NCBI GenBank assembly: GCA_035710515.1
Contig: DASTDE010000004.1
Span: 186,001-250,000 of the forward strand
Source of the DNA: Candidatus Rubrimentiphilum sp.
GTDB taxonomy: Bacteria; Vulcanimicrobiota; Vulcanimicrobiia; Vulcanimicrobiales; Vulcanimicrobiaceae
Direction of reading: 5' to 3'
Length of the DNA stretch: 64,000 bases
Within the stretch, counting starts at the first letter, position 1, and each line of letters begins with the position of its first letter. Positions 1-11,473 of this stretch are shown one piece after another. The notes below the pieces were generated by a model. The model did no database searches and was not told the DNA's origin. It was given only the letters and a program-made list of their open reading frames with translations. Made by a program: the position numbers and the translations under genes.

Positions 1-1
1 G

Positions 2-796
2 ACCGCGGACAGCATCCGGAACGAACTGCGGCGCCGTCCGCACATCGTCTTCATTAATCTTTCGCGCAACTTCGGCCATCAGCTTGCCGCGACCGCGGGA
101 CTGGACGTTTCGCGCGGCGAGGCGATCGTGCTCATGGACGGCGACCTGCAAGATCCGCCCGAACTCATTCCGGAGTTCCTGGAACGGTGGCGCGCCGGCT
201 ACGACGTGATCTACGCAGTTCGCCGAAGCCGCAAAGGAGAGAGCGCGTTCAAGCTCGGGACAGCGCGCGCGTTTTACCGGATCATGCGCCGCCTCACCAA
301 CGTCTCGATACCGATGGATGCGGGAGATTTCCGGCTGATGAGCCGCAGAGTCGTTGAAGTGCTGAAACGGTCGCGCGAACGCCACCGGTTCTTGCGCGGA
401 ATGGTAAGCTGGGCCGGATTCGCGCAAACCGCCGTAGAGTACGACCGCGACGAACGCCGCGCCGGCGTCAGCAAGTATCCGCTTTCCAAGATGTTCAAAC
501 TGGCAATCGACGGCGTCACGTCGTTTTCCGACGTACCGCTGCGGTTCGCCTCGTATCTCGGTTTCGTGGTCAGCACCGCTGCGTTCATATACGCGATCCT
601 GATCATTTTCTTTCGCATCTTCCATTTGGGCATTCCGGAGTTCACGCGCGGATGGGCTTCCACGATGGTTGCTATTCTATTCTTGGGCGGAGTGCAGTTG
701 ATCGGAATCGGCATCCTCGGTGAGTATATCGGGCGCATTTACGATGAGGTAAAAGGCCGCCCGCTCTATCTTATTTCGGAGATCGAGCGATCGTGA
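2..796 (+). CDS. GtrB/ArnC-type family 2 glycosyltransferase (5' end cut off)
   Basis: The frame is open from base 2, so the start lies outside the window; about 264 C-terminal residues are visible, against roughly 310-330 for the family. The GT-A core shows INLSRNFGHQLAATAGL followed by LMDGDLQDPPE, the Asp motif of polyprenyl-phosphate glycosyltransferases (GtrB, ArnC, dolichol-phosphate mannose synthase), and AGDFRLMSRRVVE. Two membrane segments close the protein (FASYLGFVVSTAAFIYAILI and the FLGGVQLIGIGILGEYIG stretch), as in GtrB. By family knowledge it charges undecaprenyl phosphate with a sugar at the inner membrane face for later transfer outside. A GT-C enzyme that could use such a donor lies at 2964-4328, but this link is inference. 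Confidence 0.9.
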   Translation, partial: TADSIRNELRRRPHIVFINLSRNFGHQLAATAGLDVSRGEAIVLMDGDLQDPPELIPEFLERWRAGYDVIYAVRRSRKGESAFKLGTARAFYRIMRRLTNVSIPMDAGDFRLMSRRVVEVLKRSRERHRFLRGMVSWAGFAQTAVEYDRDERRAGVSKYPLSKMFKLAIDGVTSFSDVPLRFASYLGFVVSTAAFIYAILIIFFRIFHLGIPEFTRGWASTMVAILFLGGVQLIGIGILGEYIGRIYDEVKGRPLYLISEIERS

Positions 797-806
797 CGGC
801 GCCCTA

Positions 807-1592
807 GTGAACATCGAGCTGGTGCTGATTGGCCTCATCATCGGCATGTTCATCGGCATCTCCGGAGTGGGCGGCGGTTCGATCATGACGCCGGTCCTGA
901 TCCTCGTCCTCGGGATCAATCCGTTAGTTGCGGTCGGTACCGATTTGCTCTACAGCGTGCCCACGAAAATTCTGGCGGCATTCGTGCACGCGCGCCAGCG
1001 CACGATCGAATGGCGCATCGTTTGGGCGCTCCTGTGGGGCGGCATTCCCGGCGTGGTTGCCGGCGTGATACTTCTGATTGCGGCGCGCCACTATTTCGAT
1101 TTTGAGACCGTGACGAAATTGGTGAAGATGTGCGTCGGCATCGCGCTCTTCATTTGCGCTGCGGCCTTGCTCCTCAGTCTGCTCCTCAAACGCACGGCCG
1201 AAAGCAGCGCAGAGGACCCGGCGTTCCTGGTAGAGGCGCAGGGCACGCGCGCCAAGTTGATCGCGTCAGGCGCTGGCGTCGGATTTTTGGTGGCGGTGAC
1301 GTCGGTCGGAAGCGGCGCCATGACGCTGCCCCTCTTGTTTCTGATCGTGCCGTTCGTGGGCATTCGCAGACTCGTCGGTTCCGATATCGTCTTTGCCGCG
1401 TTCCTGATTCCGGCCGCGGCCCTCGGCCATGCGACGCTCGGCGACGTCAACTACCGCGTCGCATTGACGCTCTTGGCCGGGTCCCTGCCCGGTGCATACA
1501 TCGGTAGCAAGTTGTGCAACGTGCTCTCCGAGGTTTGGCTGCGGCCGATGGTTGCGGCCGTCCTGATTATTGCGGGAAGCCGGCTCGTCTAA
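807..1592 (+). CDS. TauE/SafE-family membrane permease (putative sulfite/anion exporter)
   Basis: A 261-residue polytopic protein with the two-half architecture of TauE/SafE (COG0730). Each half opens with a glycine-rich helix: ISGVGGGSIMTPVLIL near residue 18 and VTSVGSGAMTLPLLFL near 165. Seven or eight hydrophobic segments are visible, with a charged cytoplasmic loop (KRTAESSAEDPAF) in the middle. The family exports sulfite, sulfoacetate and other small anions; the substrate cannot be read here. The GTG start lies 10 bases after the glycosyltransferase stop, so the two are probably co-transcribed. Confidence 0.85.
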   Translation: MNIELVLIGLIIGMFIGISGVGGGSIMTPVLILVLGINPLVAVGTDLLYSVPTKILAAFVHARQRTIEWRIVWALLWGGIPGVVAGVILLIAARHYFDFETVTKLVKMCVGIALFICAAALLLSLLLKRTAESSAEDPAFLVEAQGTRAKLIASGAGVGFLVAVTSVGSGAMTLPLLFLIVPFVGIRRLVGSDIVFAAFLIPAAALGHATLGDVNYRVALTLLAGSLPGAYIGSKLCNVLSEVWLRPMVAAVLIIAGSRLV

Positions 1593-1595
1593 CGA

Positions 1596-2924
1596 TCACG
1601 CCGAATCTGCAGGCTTGATCACATCGTAAATCAGCGGCGGCGGTTCGGCCGGCGTCGCGGCGATTTTGAACGATGCTTCCAGGTTACGCACGTGTTCTTT
1701 GTCGGCGCCGTAGACGCGGGCGAGCGGCTGACCCGCTTCGACGCGGTCGCCGATTTGCGCGCAGATGAAAAGCCCGCCGAGTTTGTCGTGTTGGCAGAGC
1801 CGCCGGCCGGCATTGCCCAAGTGCACGACGTCCATCGCGTGCACGAAGCCGCTATGCGCCGCCTTGACCGTCAGCGGCTTGGCGTCGAGCTCCATGCCCT
1901 CGAGCGCGCTGCGCGAAGCGCCCTGAGCCTCGACCATCTCGAGAAGCTTGGCATAACCGCTGCCGTCGTTTAATGCTTGGCGCACGCGCTCTTGCCCGCC
2001 CGCGATTGCAGATGCATCCAAGAGTGCGGCAGTGATCTTGAGCGTCAGCTCTATTGCTCGCCCGCCCCTCGCCAAGCTCGGGGGTGGTTCGACAGAGCCT
2101 GTCCTGAGGGATTCGAAGGGCTCACCATGACACCTGAGCAGGTCGCGAGCTTCGACGATCTCGATGCCGGTGCCGACCGTTCGCCCGAGCGGCTGATGCA
2201 TGTCGGTAACAAATGCGATCGCCTCGCGTCCGAAGCCCTTGCAAATCTCGACGACCCAGCGCGCGAGTTCGCGGGCTTGCTCGGGTTGCGGCGTGAACGA
2301 CGCCGGGCCGGTCTTGACGTCGAAGACGATCGCGTGCGCTCCACATGCAATCTTCTTGGAGACGATCGACGCGGCGATCAGTCCCATTGAGGGCACCGTG
2401 CCGGTGCGGTCGCGCAAATTGTAGATCCGCTTATCCGCCGGGACAAGAGCTTGCGTCTGCGCCGCGATCGCGCAACCGACGCGCTCGACTTGCCGGACGA
2501 ACGCGTCCAACGACAGCGCGGCGTTAAACCCCGGAATCGCCTCGAGCTTATCGATCGTTCCGCCGGTGTGGCCGAGCGCGCGGCCGGAAAGTTTCGCAAC
2601 GCGCGCGCCGCACGCGGCGGCGAGCGGCACGGCCGCGAGCGAAACGATGTCGCTGACGCCGCCGCTGGAATGTTTGTCGACCACGATGCCCCGGCTGCGA
2701 TCGAAGGTGACCGTCTCACCGCTGCGCACCATTGCGTCGGTCAGCGCGTGCGCTTCCTCAAATGTCATGCCTCGCCAAACGCACGCCATGAAGAGTGCGG
2801 CCATCTGCGCTTCGTCGATGCGCCCTTCCATGAATCCGTCGACAATCGCGTCCCACTCGCTCGCCGAAAGCGGCTTGCCGTTACGTTTGCGTTCGATGCA
2901 GTGCCGCATCGCCGTCTCGTCCAT
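1596..2924 (-). CDS. deoA: Pyrimidine-nucleoside (thymidine) phosphorylase with an in-frame repeat insertion
   Basis: About 442 residues, matching the DeoA/Pdp family, which splits thymidine, uridine or deoxyuridine with phosphate. Conserved blocks are KHSSGGVSD (phosphate loop) and GRALGHTGGTIDKLE; the C-terminal domain has IGDRVEAGQPLARVYG. The start is set at the ATG at 2924 (MDETAMRHCIERKRNG), where homology begins; the frame stays open to 3038, but that would run into the divergent gene. A palindromic repeat at 2084-2133 adds about 20 unrelated residues (CHGEPFESLRTGSVEPP) between the catalytic half and the C-terminal domain without breaking the frame. With the purine phosphorylase at 18529 it would serve nucleoside salvage. 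Confidence 0.92.
   Translation of the reverse strand: MDETAMRHCIERKRNGKPLSASEWDAIVDGFMEGRIDEAQMAALFMACVWRGMTFEEAHALTDAMVRSGETVTFDRSRGIVVDKHSSGGVSDIVSLAAVPLAAACGARVAKLSGRALGHTGGTIDKLEAIPGFNAALSLDAFVRQVERVGCAIAAQTQALVPADKRIYNLRDRTGTVPSMGLIAASIVSKKIACGAHAIVFDVKTGPASFTPQPEQARELARWVVEICKGFGREAIAFVTDMHQPLGRTVGTGIEIVEARDLLRCHGEPFESLRTGSVEPPPSLARGGRAIELTLKITAALLDASAIAGGQERVRQALNDGSGYAKLLEMVEAQGASRSALEGMELDAKPLTVKAAHSGFVHAMDVVHLGNAGRRLCQHDKLGGLFICAQIGDRVEAGQPLARVYGADKEHVRNLEASFKIAATPAEPPPLIYDVIKPADSA
2084..2133. repeat. Palindromic repeat copy inside deoA
   Basis: A 50-base copy of the family whose complete form is at 29971-30100. It starts GTGGTTCGACAGAGCCTGTC and ends GGCTCACCATGACAC. It is translated in frame as part of the phosphorylase. 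Confidence 0.85.
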
Positions 2925-2963
2925 CCGCCCGGGTTTCGCGACGACGGCAGCGAAGCCCGCCGC

Positions 2964-4328
2964 TTGACGACGTACGCCTTTCTCGTTCCGACAGGATTTG
3001 CGGTAGGCGCGATTCTCTGCCGCCTGCTCCTTCGGCAAGCGCCCGCGGCATTTGCGATCGATCGCGCGCAGCCGCTCGTTGTCGTCACGTACTGGGGAAA
3101 CTTCGGTTCCCTCATGTTTCTCGCGCTATTGGCTGCAGTTGCGATTGCGAGTGTGGGATACGTGGCCGCACTTCGTCACCGCGGCACGCTCGTGATGACA
3201 GTTGTGTGGAGCATCCTCGCGTGCATTGCCGCGCTGTTTTTTCCGGTCGTATTCTCAAGCGACGCGTACGCTTATGCGGCCTACGGATGGATGGCACTGC
3301 ACGGATTGAATCCATACGCGCACGCGGCGGTTACGATGCGCGGACCTCTGCTGGATGCGGTGCTGTGGCAATGGGGAAACCCGCCGCCGGTGTGCGTGTA
3401 CGGCCCGGCGTTCGTGTGGTTCGCGCAAGCGGTTGTTGCGAGCTTCATGGGCTTCGGCCCCGACGCACCGCTGTGGGCGTTTCGCACCGCCGCATGCGCG
3501 GCATTGATACTCTGCGCGCCGCTGGCGTACGCTGCTTTTCCCGAAAATACCCGAGCTGCGGCCGCAACCGGCATCGTGCTGAATCCGGTCGCGATTTGGT
3601 GCTGCGCCGAAGGGCACAACGACGTTTACGTAATCGCGCTCGCATTGGCCGGCTTCGCCCTCATCAAACAGTCGCGGGCGTTCTCCGGTGCGGCGCTGCT
3701 TGCGCTGTCGGCTCTGCTGAAAATTCCGGGGCTGATAGCTGCCGCCGCCGCGCTTGTCGCCTACGCGCGCGACGGCCGGTTTTTACGCATAGGCGCGGGT
3801 GTAGTCGCGGGCGGCGCAGTGTGCGTGGCGGTCAGCCTGCCGGCCCTCGAACAACTTGCCGCCGGTTCATCCCAGCGCGGGCATTCTTATTTTCCGCAAT
3901 TCTCGTTGCAATACGTTCTCTCGCTGCCGTTCGGATCCACCGCGGCGATCGTGTTCGCCGCTGCGCTGGCCTCGGCGTGCTTCGTCACCGGAGCGATCGG
4001 GGCGTGGAAAGGCAATCGTATCGGCCTGGGAATGCTCGCGCTCGGACTCTGGATCGCGATCCCGAATCCCTACCCGTGGTACGCGCTGTGGATTTTGCCG
4101 CTCGCCTTCATTCTAAATGGTTCCGCGCGGTGGGCGTTAATCGCGTTAACGCTCGCTTCAATCGTCCGGTATCTGCCCGACAGCACCACCGACGTTTCAC
4201 AATCGACAGCTGTCGCTATCGCGCTCGCTCCGCTGGCAGCTGCTGCATTAGGCTTTTTTGCCGCCCGTCATCTAGCGCAGTACACGTTCGCATTCGGACC
4301 GCCCGGGAAACCGTACGCCGGTCCCTGA
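2964..4328 (+). CDS. Polytopic GT-C mannosyltransferase-like protein (MptB-type)
   Basis: About 454 residues with ten or more hydrophobic segments. SSDAYAYAAYGWMALHGLNP early in the chain is the periplasmic loop typical of polyprenol-phosphate-mannose-dependent mannosyltransferases (MptA/MptB and relatives). LNPVAIWCCAEGHNDVY and LLKIPGLIAA further on also fit. Such enzymes use a polyprenyl-phosphate sugar outside the membrane. I chose the TTG at 2964 because upstream sequence belongs to the divergent phosphorylase and the first membrane helix follows directly; there is no strong ribosome site, so the start is uncertain. The 3' end overlaps the convergent gene at 4268 by 61 bases. Confidence 0.75.
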   Translation: MTTYAFLVPTGFAVGAILCRLLLRQAPAAFAIDRAQPLVVVTYWGNFGSLMFLALLAAVAIASVGYVAALRHRGTLVMTVVWSILACIAALFFPVVFSSDAYAYAAYGWMALHGLNPYAHAAVTMRGPLLDAVLWQWGNPPPVCVYGPAFVWFAQAVVASFMGFGPDAPLWAFRTAACAALILCAPLAYAAFPENTRAAAATGIVLNPVAIWCCAEGHNDVYVIALALAGFALIKQSRAFSGAALLALSALLKIPGLIAAAAALVAYARDGRFLRIGAGVVAGGAVCVAVSLPALEQLAAGSSQRGHSYFPQFSLQYVLSLPFGSTAAIVFAAALASACFVTGAIGAWKGNRIGLGMLALGLWIAIPNPYPWYALWILPLAFILNGSARWALIALTLASIVRYLPDSTTDVSQSTAVAIALAPLAAAALGFFAARHLAQYTFAFGPPGKPYAGP

Positions 4329-4714
4329 TCTTGCGACCTCCCGTTCTCGGTGACCGAATCGTAAACTCGCACCTGCCGTTTGTATTCCACGTTGACGTCG
4401 TACGCCAGCGCGGCGATCGCTTTGGCGAGGTGCGCGCGGGCTTGCGCAGGCACGGTTCCAAGCGCTTGCACTTGCGACGCCTGCGCCAGGCGCTGCACGA
4501 TCGTAAAATACCCGTGCACGTGGGCGCGCAAGCCGGCGTCATCCGGAAGCTGCGCTTTCCTCACGCTCCGGACCGAAAAGCGGACGTGCGCGGCGGCTTG
4601 GTACGACGAACCTTGGCGGACAATCCGCAGCTGCGAGACGACAGGCACCATCTTCAATTCCGGGCGATAGGCGCACGGGGAGATCGCAACAGCGAGCGCG
4701 GCGGCTAAAAACAC
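4268..4714 (-). CDS. Small secreted protein, possibly DUF922-like
   Basis: 148 residues. GAGGAG lies six bases before the GTG start, which supports it. The N-terminus (MFLAAALAVAISPC) is a signal peptide. The mature part has RAHVHGYFTIVQRLA and later YDSVTENGRSQDQGPAYG. This order weakly resembles DUF922 putative metalloproteases (HEQGHF, then YDxxTxxG...Q), but the expected HExGH is replaced by HVHGY, so catalytic activity is doubtful. It is divergent from mfd and overlaps the GT-C gene tail. Function unknown. Confidence 0.65.
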   Translation of the reverse strand: MFLAAALAVAISPCAYRPELKMVPVVSQLRIVRQGSSYQAAAHVRFSVRSVRKAQLPDDAGLRAHVHGYFTIVQRLAQASQVQALGTVPAQARAHLAKAIAALAYDVNVEYKRQVRVYDSVTENGRSQDQGPAYGFPGGPNANVYCAR

Positions 4715-4781
4715 GACACGCTCCTCTTCCGGGCCCGGCGCGCCGAAACCGTCAGCGCAAGCCGCGGGTTAGCAACACCGG

Positions 4782-8381
<3,600 letters not shown>

Positions 8382-8404
8382 CCCCCGGCGCGAAACGGGC
8401 GGCG

Positions 8405-9340
8405 GTGATAAAATTTGTAGGAATCGCCGCCATCGTGTTAGCGGCTACATTAACGGCATGCGGCAGCGGTGGAACGGTCCTGACCGTCAACGGTCAGGCG
8501 ATCACGCGCGACCAGCTCGACAACAAACTCGAAAACAGCACGTCGCCGGTAACGGCGCGGCAAGTTTTGCAGCTGATGGTTACGGACGACCTGATCGACC
8601 AGTACGCGCAGAGCCACAAGATTACCGTCACTCAGGCCGAGATAGACAAGGTAGAAAACCAGTACAAAGCACAATATCCGGCCGCTCAGTGGGACCAGCT
8701 GCTCAAGACGCGCGGTCTGTCCGAGCAAGACGTTCAGGATTTGATCCGGCGTCAGATCGTTCTAGATAAAGCGGTCGGCGGCAACGTGAAGGTTCCGGCC
8801 AAACAGATTGCGGCTTACTTTGCGCTGAATCACGCGCAGCTCGACCAGCCGGCGCAAGCGCGCGCGCGGCACATTCTGGTGGCGGACGCGGCGACGGCGC
8901 AAAAAGTCGAGGCTGATCTCAAAGCGGGCAAAGATTTCGCGGCAGTGGCCAAACAGTATTCGCTCGATCCCGGCAGCAAAGACGCCGGCGGCGAATTGGG
9001 CTGGTTCCCGCGCGGCCGCATGGTACCGGCATTTGATACGTACGTCTTCACCGGCCCGGTCGGAAAGATCAGCGCGCCGGTTAAGTCGCCGCTGGGCTAT
9101 CACATCATTCAAATCGAGGAACGGAAGCCGGCGATGAAGGCGACGCTCGCAAACTCCAGCGCGAAGATCGCGACGATGCTGCGCCAACAGCAAGAGAGTC
9201 CGCTCATTCAGCAGTTCTTACAGCAACTCCAGATGACCGCAAAGATCGACGTGAACGATCAACGATTTGCGGGAATCTTCCCGACGCCGCTTCCGGCCGT
9301 GTCGGCAGCGCCGGCACCGACCACAGCGCCGACGAAGTAG
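8405..9340 (+). CDS. Parvulin-type peptidyl-prolyl isomerase lipoprotein (SurA/PrsA-like)
   Basis: 311 residues from the GTG at 8405. That start gives a lipoprotein signal VIKFVGIAAIVLAATLTAC with the modified Cys in LTAC|GSG; an earlier in-frame start lies inside mfd and would bury this signal. Residues 25-150 form a SurA-N/PrsA-like chaperone region (VNGQAITRDQLDNKLE). Residues 165-255 form a parvulin domain with ARARHILVAD, YSLDPGSKDAGGELGWFPRG and PLGYHIIQIEER. It should fold exported proteins outside the membrane. The tail is rich in Pro, Ala and Thr. Confidence 0.9.
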   Translation: MIKFVGIAAIVLAATLTACGSGGTVLTVNGQAITRDQLDNKLENSTSPVTARQVLQLMVTDDLIDQYAQSHKITVTQAEIDKVENQYKAQYPAAQWDQLLKTRGLSEQDVQDLIRRQIVLDKAVGGNVKVPAKQIAAYFALNHAQLDQPAQARARHILVADAATAQKVEADLKAGKDFAAVAKQYSLDPGSKDAGGELGWFPRGRMVPAFDTYVFTGPVGKISAPVKSPLGYHIIQIEERKPAMKATLANSSAKIATMLRQQQESPLIQQFLQQLQMTAKIDVNDQRFAGIFPTPLPAVSAAPAPTTAPTK

Positions 9341-9355
9341 CCGCATAGGCGCACC

Positions 9356-10579
9356 ATGCTCGTGCGCATCGTCGGGTTGGGGCCGGGCGATCCCGGACTG
9401 CTCACCTTGGGAAGTCTCGACGCGCTGCGCGCGTCGGATCGCGCCGTCGTCATGCTGGCGCCCGGCGAGCTGACGGCCTATCTGCAGGCGCAAGGCGTAA
9501 GGCTCGCCGAGGACCTTGCAATAGACCCGGCGCTATTCGTACGCGGCAGCTCTGAAGTCATTGAGAGCTTTGCGGAATCCCTTCGACTTCGCTCAGGGCC
9601 GCTCGCTGCCGCTCGCGGTCGTTCGATACCTCACGATGACAACATTGTGATCGGCGTGCCCGGTAATCCGCTCTCGGATTTTCCCGGCCTCCCGCAACTG
9701 CTGCGCGCGCTCGAAGCGCGCGGCGTGCAAACGGAGATCGTTCCCGGCATGCCGCGCGACACGCTCTCGGCGGCAATCGCGATGCCGCTCGTGCCGCTGC
9801 CGCCCGGCTCCGCGCATCACACGTGGAACGACTTGATCGAGATCATGGCGCGGTTGCGGCGTTCGTGCCCGTGGGACCGCGAGCAAACGCACCGCACGCT
9901 CGTGCCGTATTTAATTGAAGAGACCTACGAAGTGGTCGAGGCGATCGAGCTCGGCGACGAGACCGCGCTCGCCGAAGAGCTCGGAGACTTACTGCTGCAG
10001 ATCGTCTTTCACGCACAGGTCGCAAGTGAGACTGGACGTTTCACGAGCGCCGACGTCATCGACGCGCTCTCCAACAAGATGATCCGGCGCCACCCGCACG
10101 TCTTTGGCGAGGCTGTGATCGAAGACGTGGATGCGCAGTGGAAGAATTGGGAGCGGCTAAAAGCCGAAGAGTCCACCGGACGCAAACGCACCAGCCGCCT
10201 GGAGGGAATTCCGAAGCAACTCGGGGCGCTTCAGCGCGGTCAACGGATGCAAGAGAAAGCCGCGCGCGTCGGCTTCGACTGGCCGGCGGTCGAGCAGATT
10301 CTAGACAAACTAGTGGAAGAGCTGCGCGAGCTCGCCGATGCACGGCGCGCCAAGCAGGACGATCCGCACGTGCGCGAGGAGCTCGGCGACGTCTTCTTCA
10401 CGCTGGTCAATCTCTCGCGCGCGCTCGGCATCGACGCGGAGGCGGCCATGCGCGAGGCGAACGACAAGTTTTACAAGCGCTTCAGTTTTATGGAAGCGCG
10501 CGCCGCCAAAAATGGCAAAGCGCTGTCCGACATGACGCTGGACGAACTCGAGGAATTGTGGAAGCTGGCAAAGACCTAA
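9356..10579 (+). CDS. mazG: MazG nucleoside triphosphate pyrophosphohydrolase with N-terminal methylase-like domain (YabN type)
   Basis: 407 residues. The first 155 resemble the tetrapyrrole-methylase fold ([20 protein letters not shown], then VGVPGNPL-like [13 protein letters not shown]), shorter than in Bacillus YabN. Two MazG repeats follow. The first has [20 protein letters not shown] and [15 protein letters not shown], the Mg-binding EExxE/ExxD pattern; the second has [19 protein letters not shown]. MazG removes aberrant nucleotides. A repeat at 9579-9641 replaces part of the methylase-like domain with [20 protein letters not shown], which probably disables that half. The mfd...mazG...rqcP order recalls Bacillus mfd-yabN-yabO. 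Confidence 0.93.
   Translation: MLVRIVGLGPGDPGLLTLGSLDALRASDRAVVMLAPGELTAYLQAQGVRLAEDLAIDPALFVRGSSEVIESFAESLRLRSGPLAAARGRSIPHDDNIVIGVPGNPLSDFPGLPQLLRALEARGVQTEIVPGMPRDTLSAAIAMPLVPLPPGSAHHTWNDLIEIMARLRRSCPWDREQTHRTLVPYLIEETYEVVEAIELGDETALAEELGDLLLQIVFHAQVASETGRFTSADVIDALSNKMIRRHPHVFGEAVIEDVDAQWKNWERLKAEESTGRKRTSRLEGIPKQLGALQRGQRMQEKAARVGFDWPAVEQILDKLVEELRELADARRAKQDDPHVREELGDVFFTLVNLSRALGIDAEAAMREANDKFYKRFSFMEARAAKNGKALSDMTLDELEELWKLAKT
9579..9641. repeat. Palindromic repeat copy inside mazG
   Basis: A 63-base copy from CCCTTCGACTTCGCTCAGG to CCTCACGATGACA, with an internal inverted GCTCGCTGCCGCTCGCGG stretch. It is read in frame in the methylase-like half of the protein. Confidence 0.75.
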
Positions 10580-10593
10580 AGAGCACCGTTCGC

Positions 10594-10956
10594 GTGCGGA
10601 TGTCCGCGCACGACGCGCATTACGGCGGCAACCTTGTCGACGGCGCACGCATTCTGCAGCTCTTCGGCGACGTCGCGACGGAACTGTTGATTCGCATGGA
10701 CGGCGATGAGGGACTTTTCGCCGGCTACGACAGCGTCGAGTTTCTTGAGCCGGTTCGAGCCGGCGATTATATCGAAGCCGAGGGACGAATCGTCAGCGTC
10801 GGCAACACGTCGCGCAAGATGGCGTTCGAAGCGCGCAAAGTGATAGCCGCACAGCCTGCTATTGGCGAAAGTGCTGCTGACTTTCTGGACAAACCAATCG
10901 TAGTGTGCCGGGCATCAGGCACGTGCGTCACGCCAAAGGGCAAGAAACGGAAATAG
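10594..10956 (+). CDS. 3-aminobutyryl-CoA ammonia-lyase-like hotdog protein (Kal family)
   Basis: About 120 residues. [20 protein letters not shown] followed by [20 protein letters not shown] is the signature of Kal, a hotdog-fold enzyme that deaminates 3-aminobutyryl-CoA in lysine fermentation. The GTG at 10594 has AAAGAG ten bases upstream; ATG 10600 and GTG 10558 (inside mazG) are alternatives. No other lysine-fermentation gene is in this window, so the native substrate may differ. It directly follows mazG by 14 bases and ends 4 bases before a convergent coiled-coil gene. Confidence 0.8.
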   Translation: MRMSAHDAHYGGNLVDGARILQLFGDVATELLIRMDGDEGLFAGYDSVEFLEPVRAGDYIEAEGRIVSVGNTSRKMAFEARKVIAAQPAIGESAADFLDKPIVVCRASGTCVTPKGKKRK

Positions 10957-10960
10957 TACG

Positions 10961-11275
10961 TTAGGTTGGAAGGTGTTGTTGCAGCTGCTCTACGGCGGTT
11001 CCGATGTGCTCCATGTGGCCTTCCATTCGGCCAAAGCTCGTCTCTAGGTGCTCGACGCGCGTTTCAATGTGCCCGACCCGGTGATCGAGCGAGCTAACGC
11101 GAAATTTCAAGCTCTCAAGGCGCCCATCGATGACTTCGAATCGCTTGTCGTGTTCAACTAATTTCGCGTCAATCGCGTCGAAACGGCGGTAGACCTTCCC
11201 GAATTCGTCAACCATACCGTTCCGGAGATCCACCATGGCGTCCATGAGTTCGCGGTTATTCGGCTCGTGTTCCAT
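10961..11275 (-). CDS. Small coiled-coil protein
   Basis: 104 residues, almost entirely heptad repeat: pairs such as RFDAIDAKLVEHDKRFEVID and LDHRVGHIETRVEHLE spaced by seven. No signal peptide or membrane segment. Proteins of this sort are common and poorly characterised; it should form a helical bundle or dimer. Its stop lies 4 bases from that of the Kal-like gene. Function unknown. Confidence 0.6.
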   Translation of the reverse strand: MEHEPNNRELMDAMVDLRNGMVDEFGKVYRRFDAIDAKLVEHDKRFEVIDGRLESLKFRVSSLDHRVGHIETRVEHLETSFGRMEGHMEHIGTAVEQLQQHLPT

Positions 11276-11382
11276 GAAGAGATTAGGCGATACTCGCGTT
11301 GCCGGAAGTTCTCCTGGCCGTGTTCGGTTTGTTAAGGATTTGCCCCGCGGCCCTCGTCACGGGCGCCTTGAGCGCCCTGCTC

Positions 11383-11436
11383 GGTCATGGCTCGACAGAG
11401 CCTGTCCTGAGCTTGACGAAGGGCTCACCATGACAC
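11383..11436. repeat. Intergenic palindromic repeat copy
   Basis: A 54-base copy (GGTCATGGCTCGACAGAGCC to GGGCTCACCATGACAC) in the 198-base gap between the coiled-coil gene and the MATE gene. Just before it, at about 11361-11378, is a GGGCGC...GCGCCC hairpin. Nothing else is recognisable in this gap. Confidence 0.8.
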
Positions 11437-11473
11437 ATTATCGCCGCGCCATGACGCGGGACGCGCTGCGACA

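Noticed and set aside
2451-2963. Long open frame extending the GT-C protein upstream by about 170 residues
   Set aside because: It is antisense to the conserved deoA-type gene and has no membrane or family character; homology begins near 2964.
3206-4708. 500-residue plus-strand frame overlapping the GT-C gene
   Set aside because: Arg-rich shadow without hydrophobic pattern; the overlapping frame is clearly a membrane protein.
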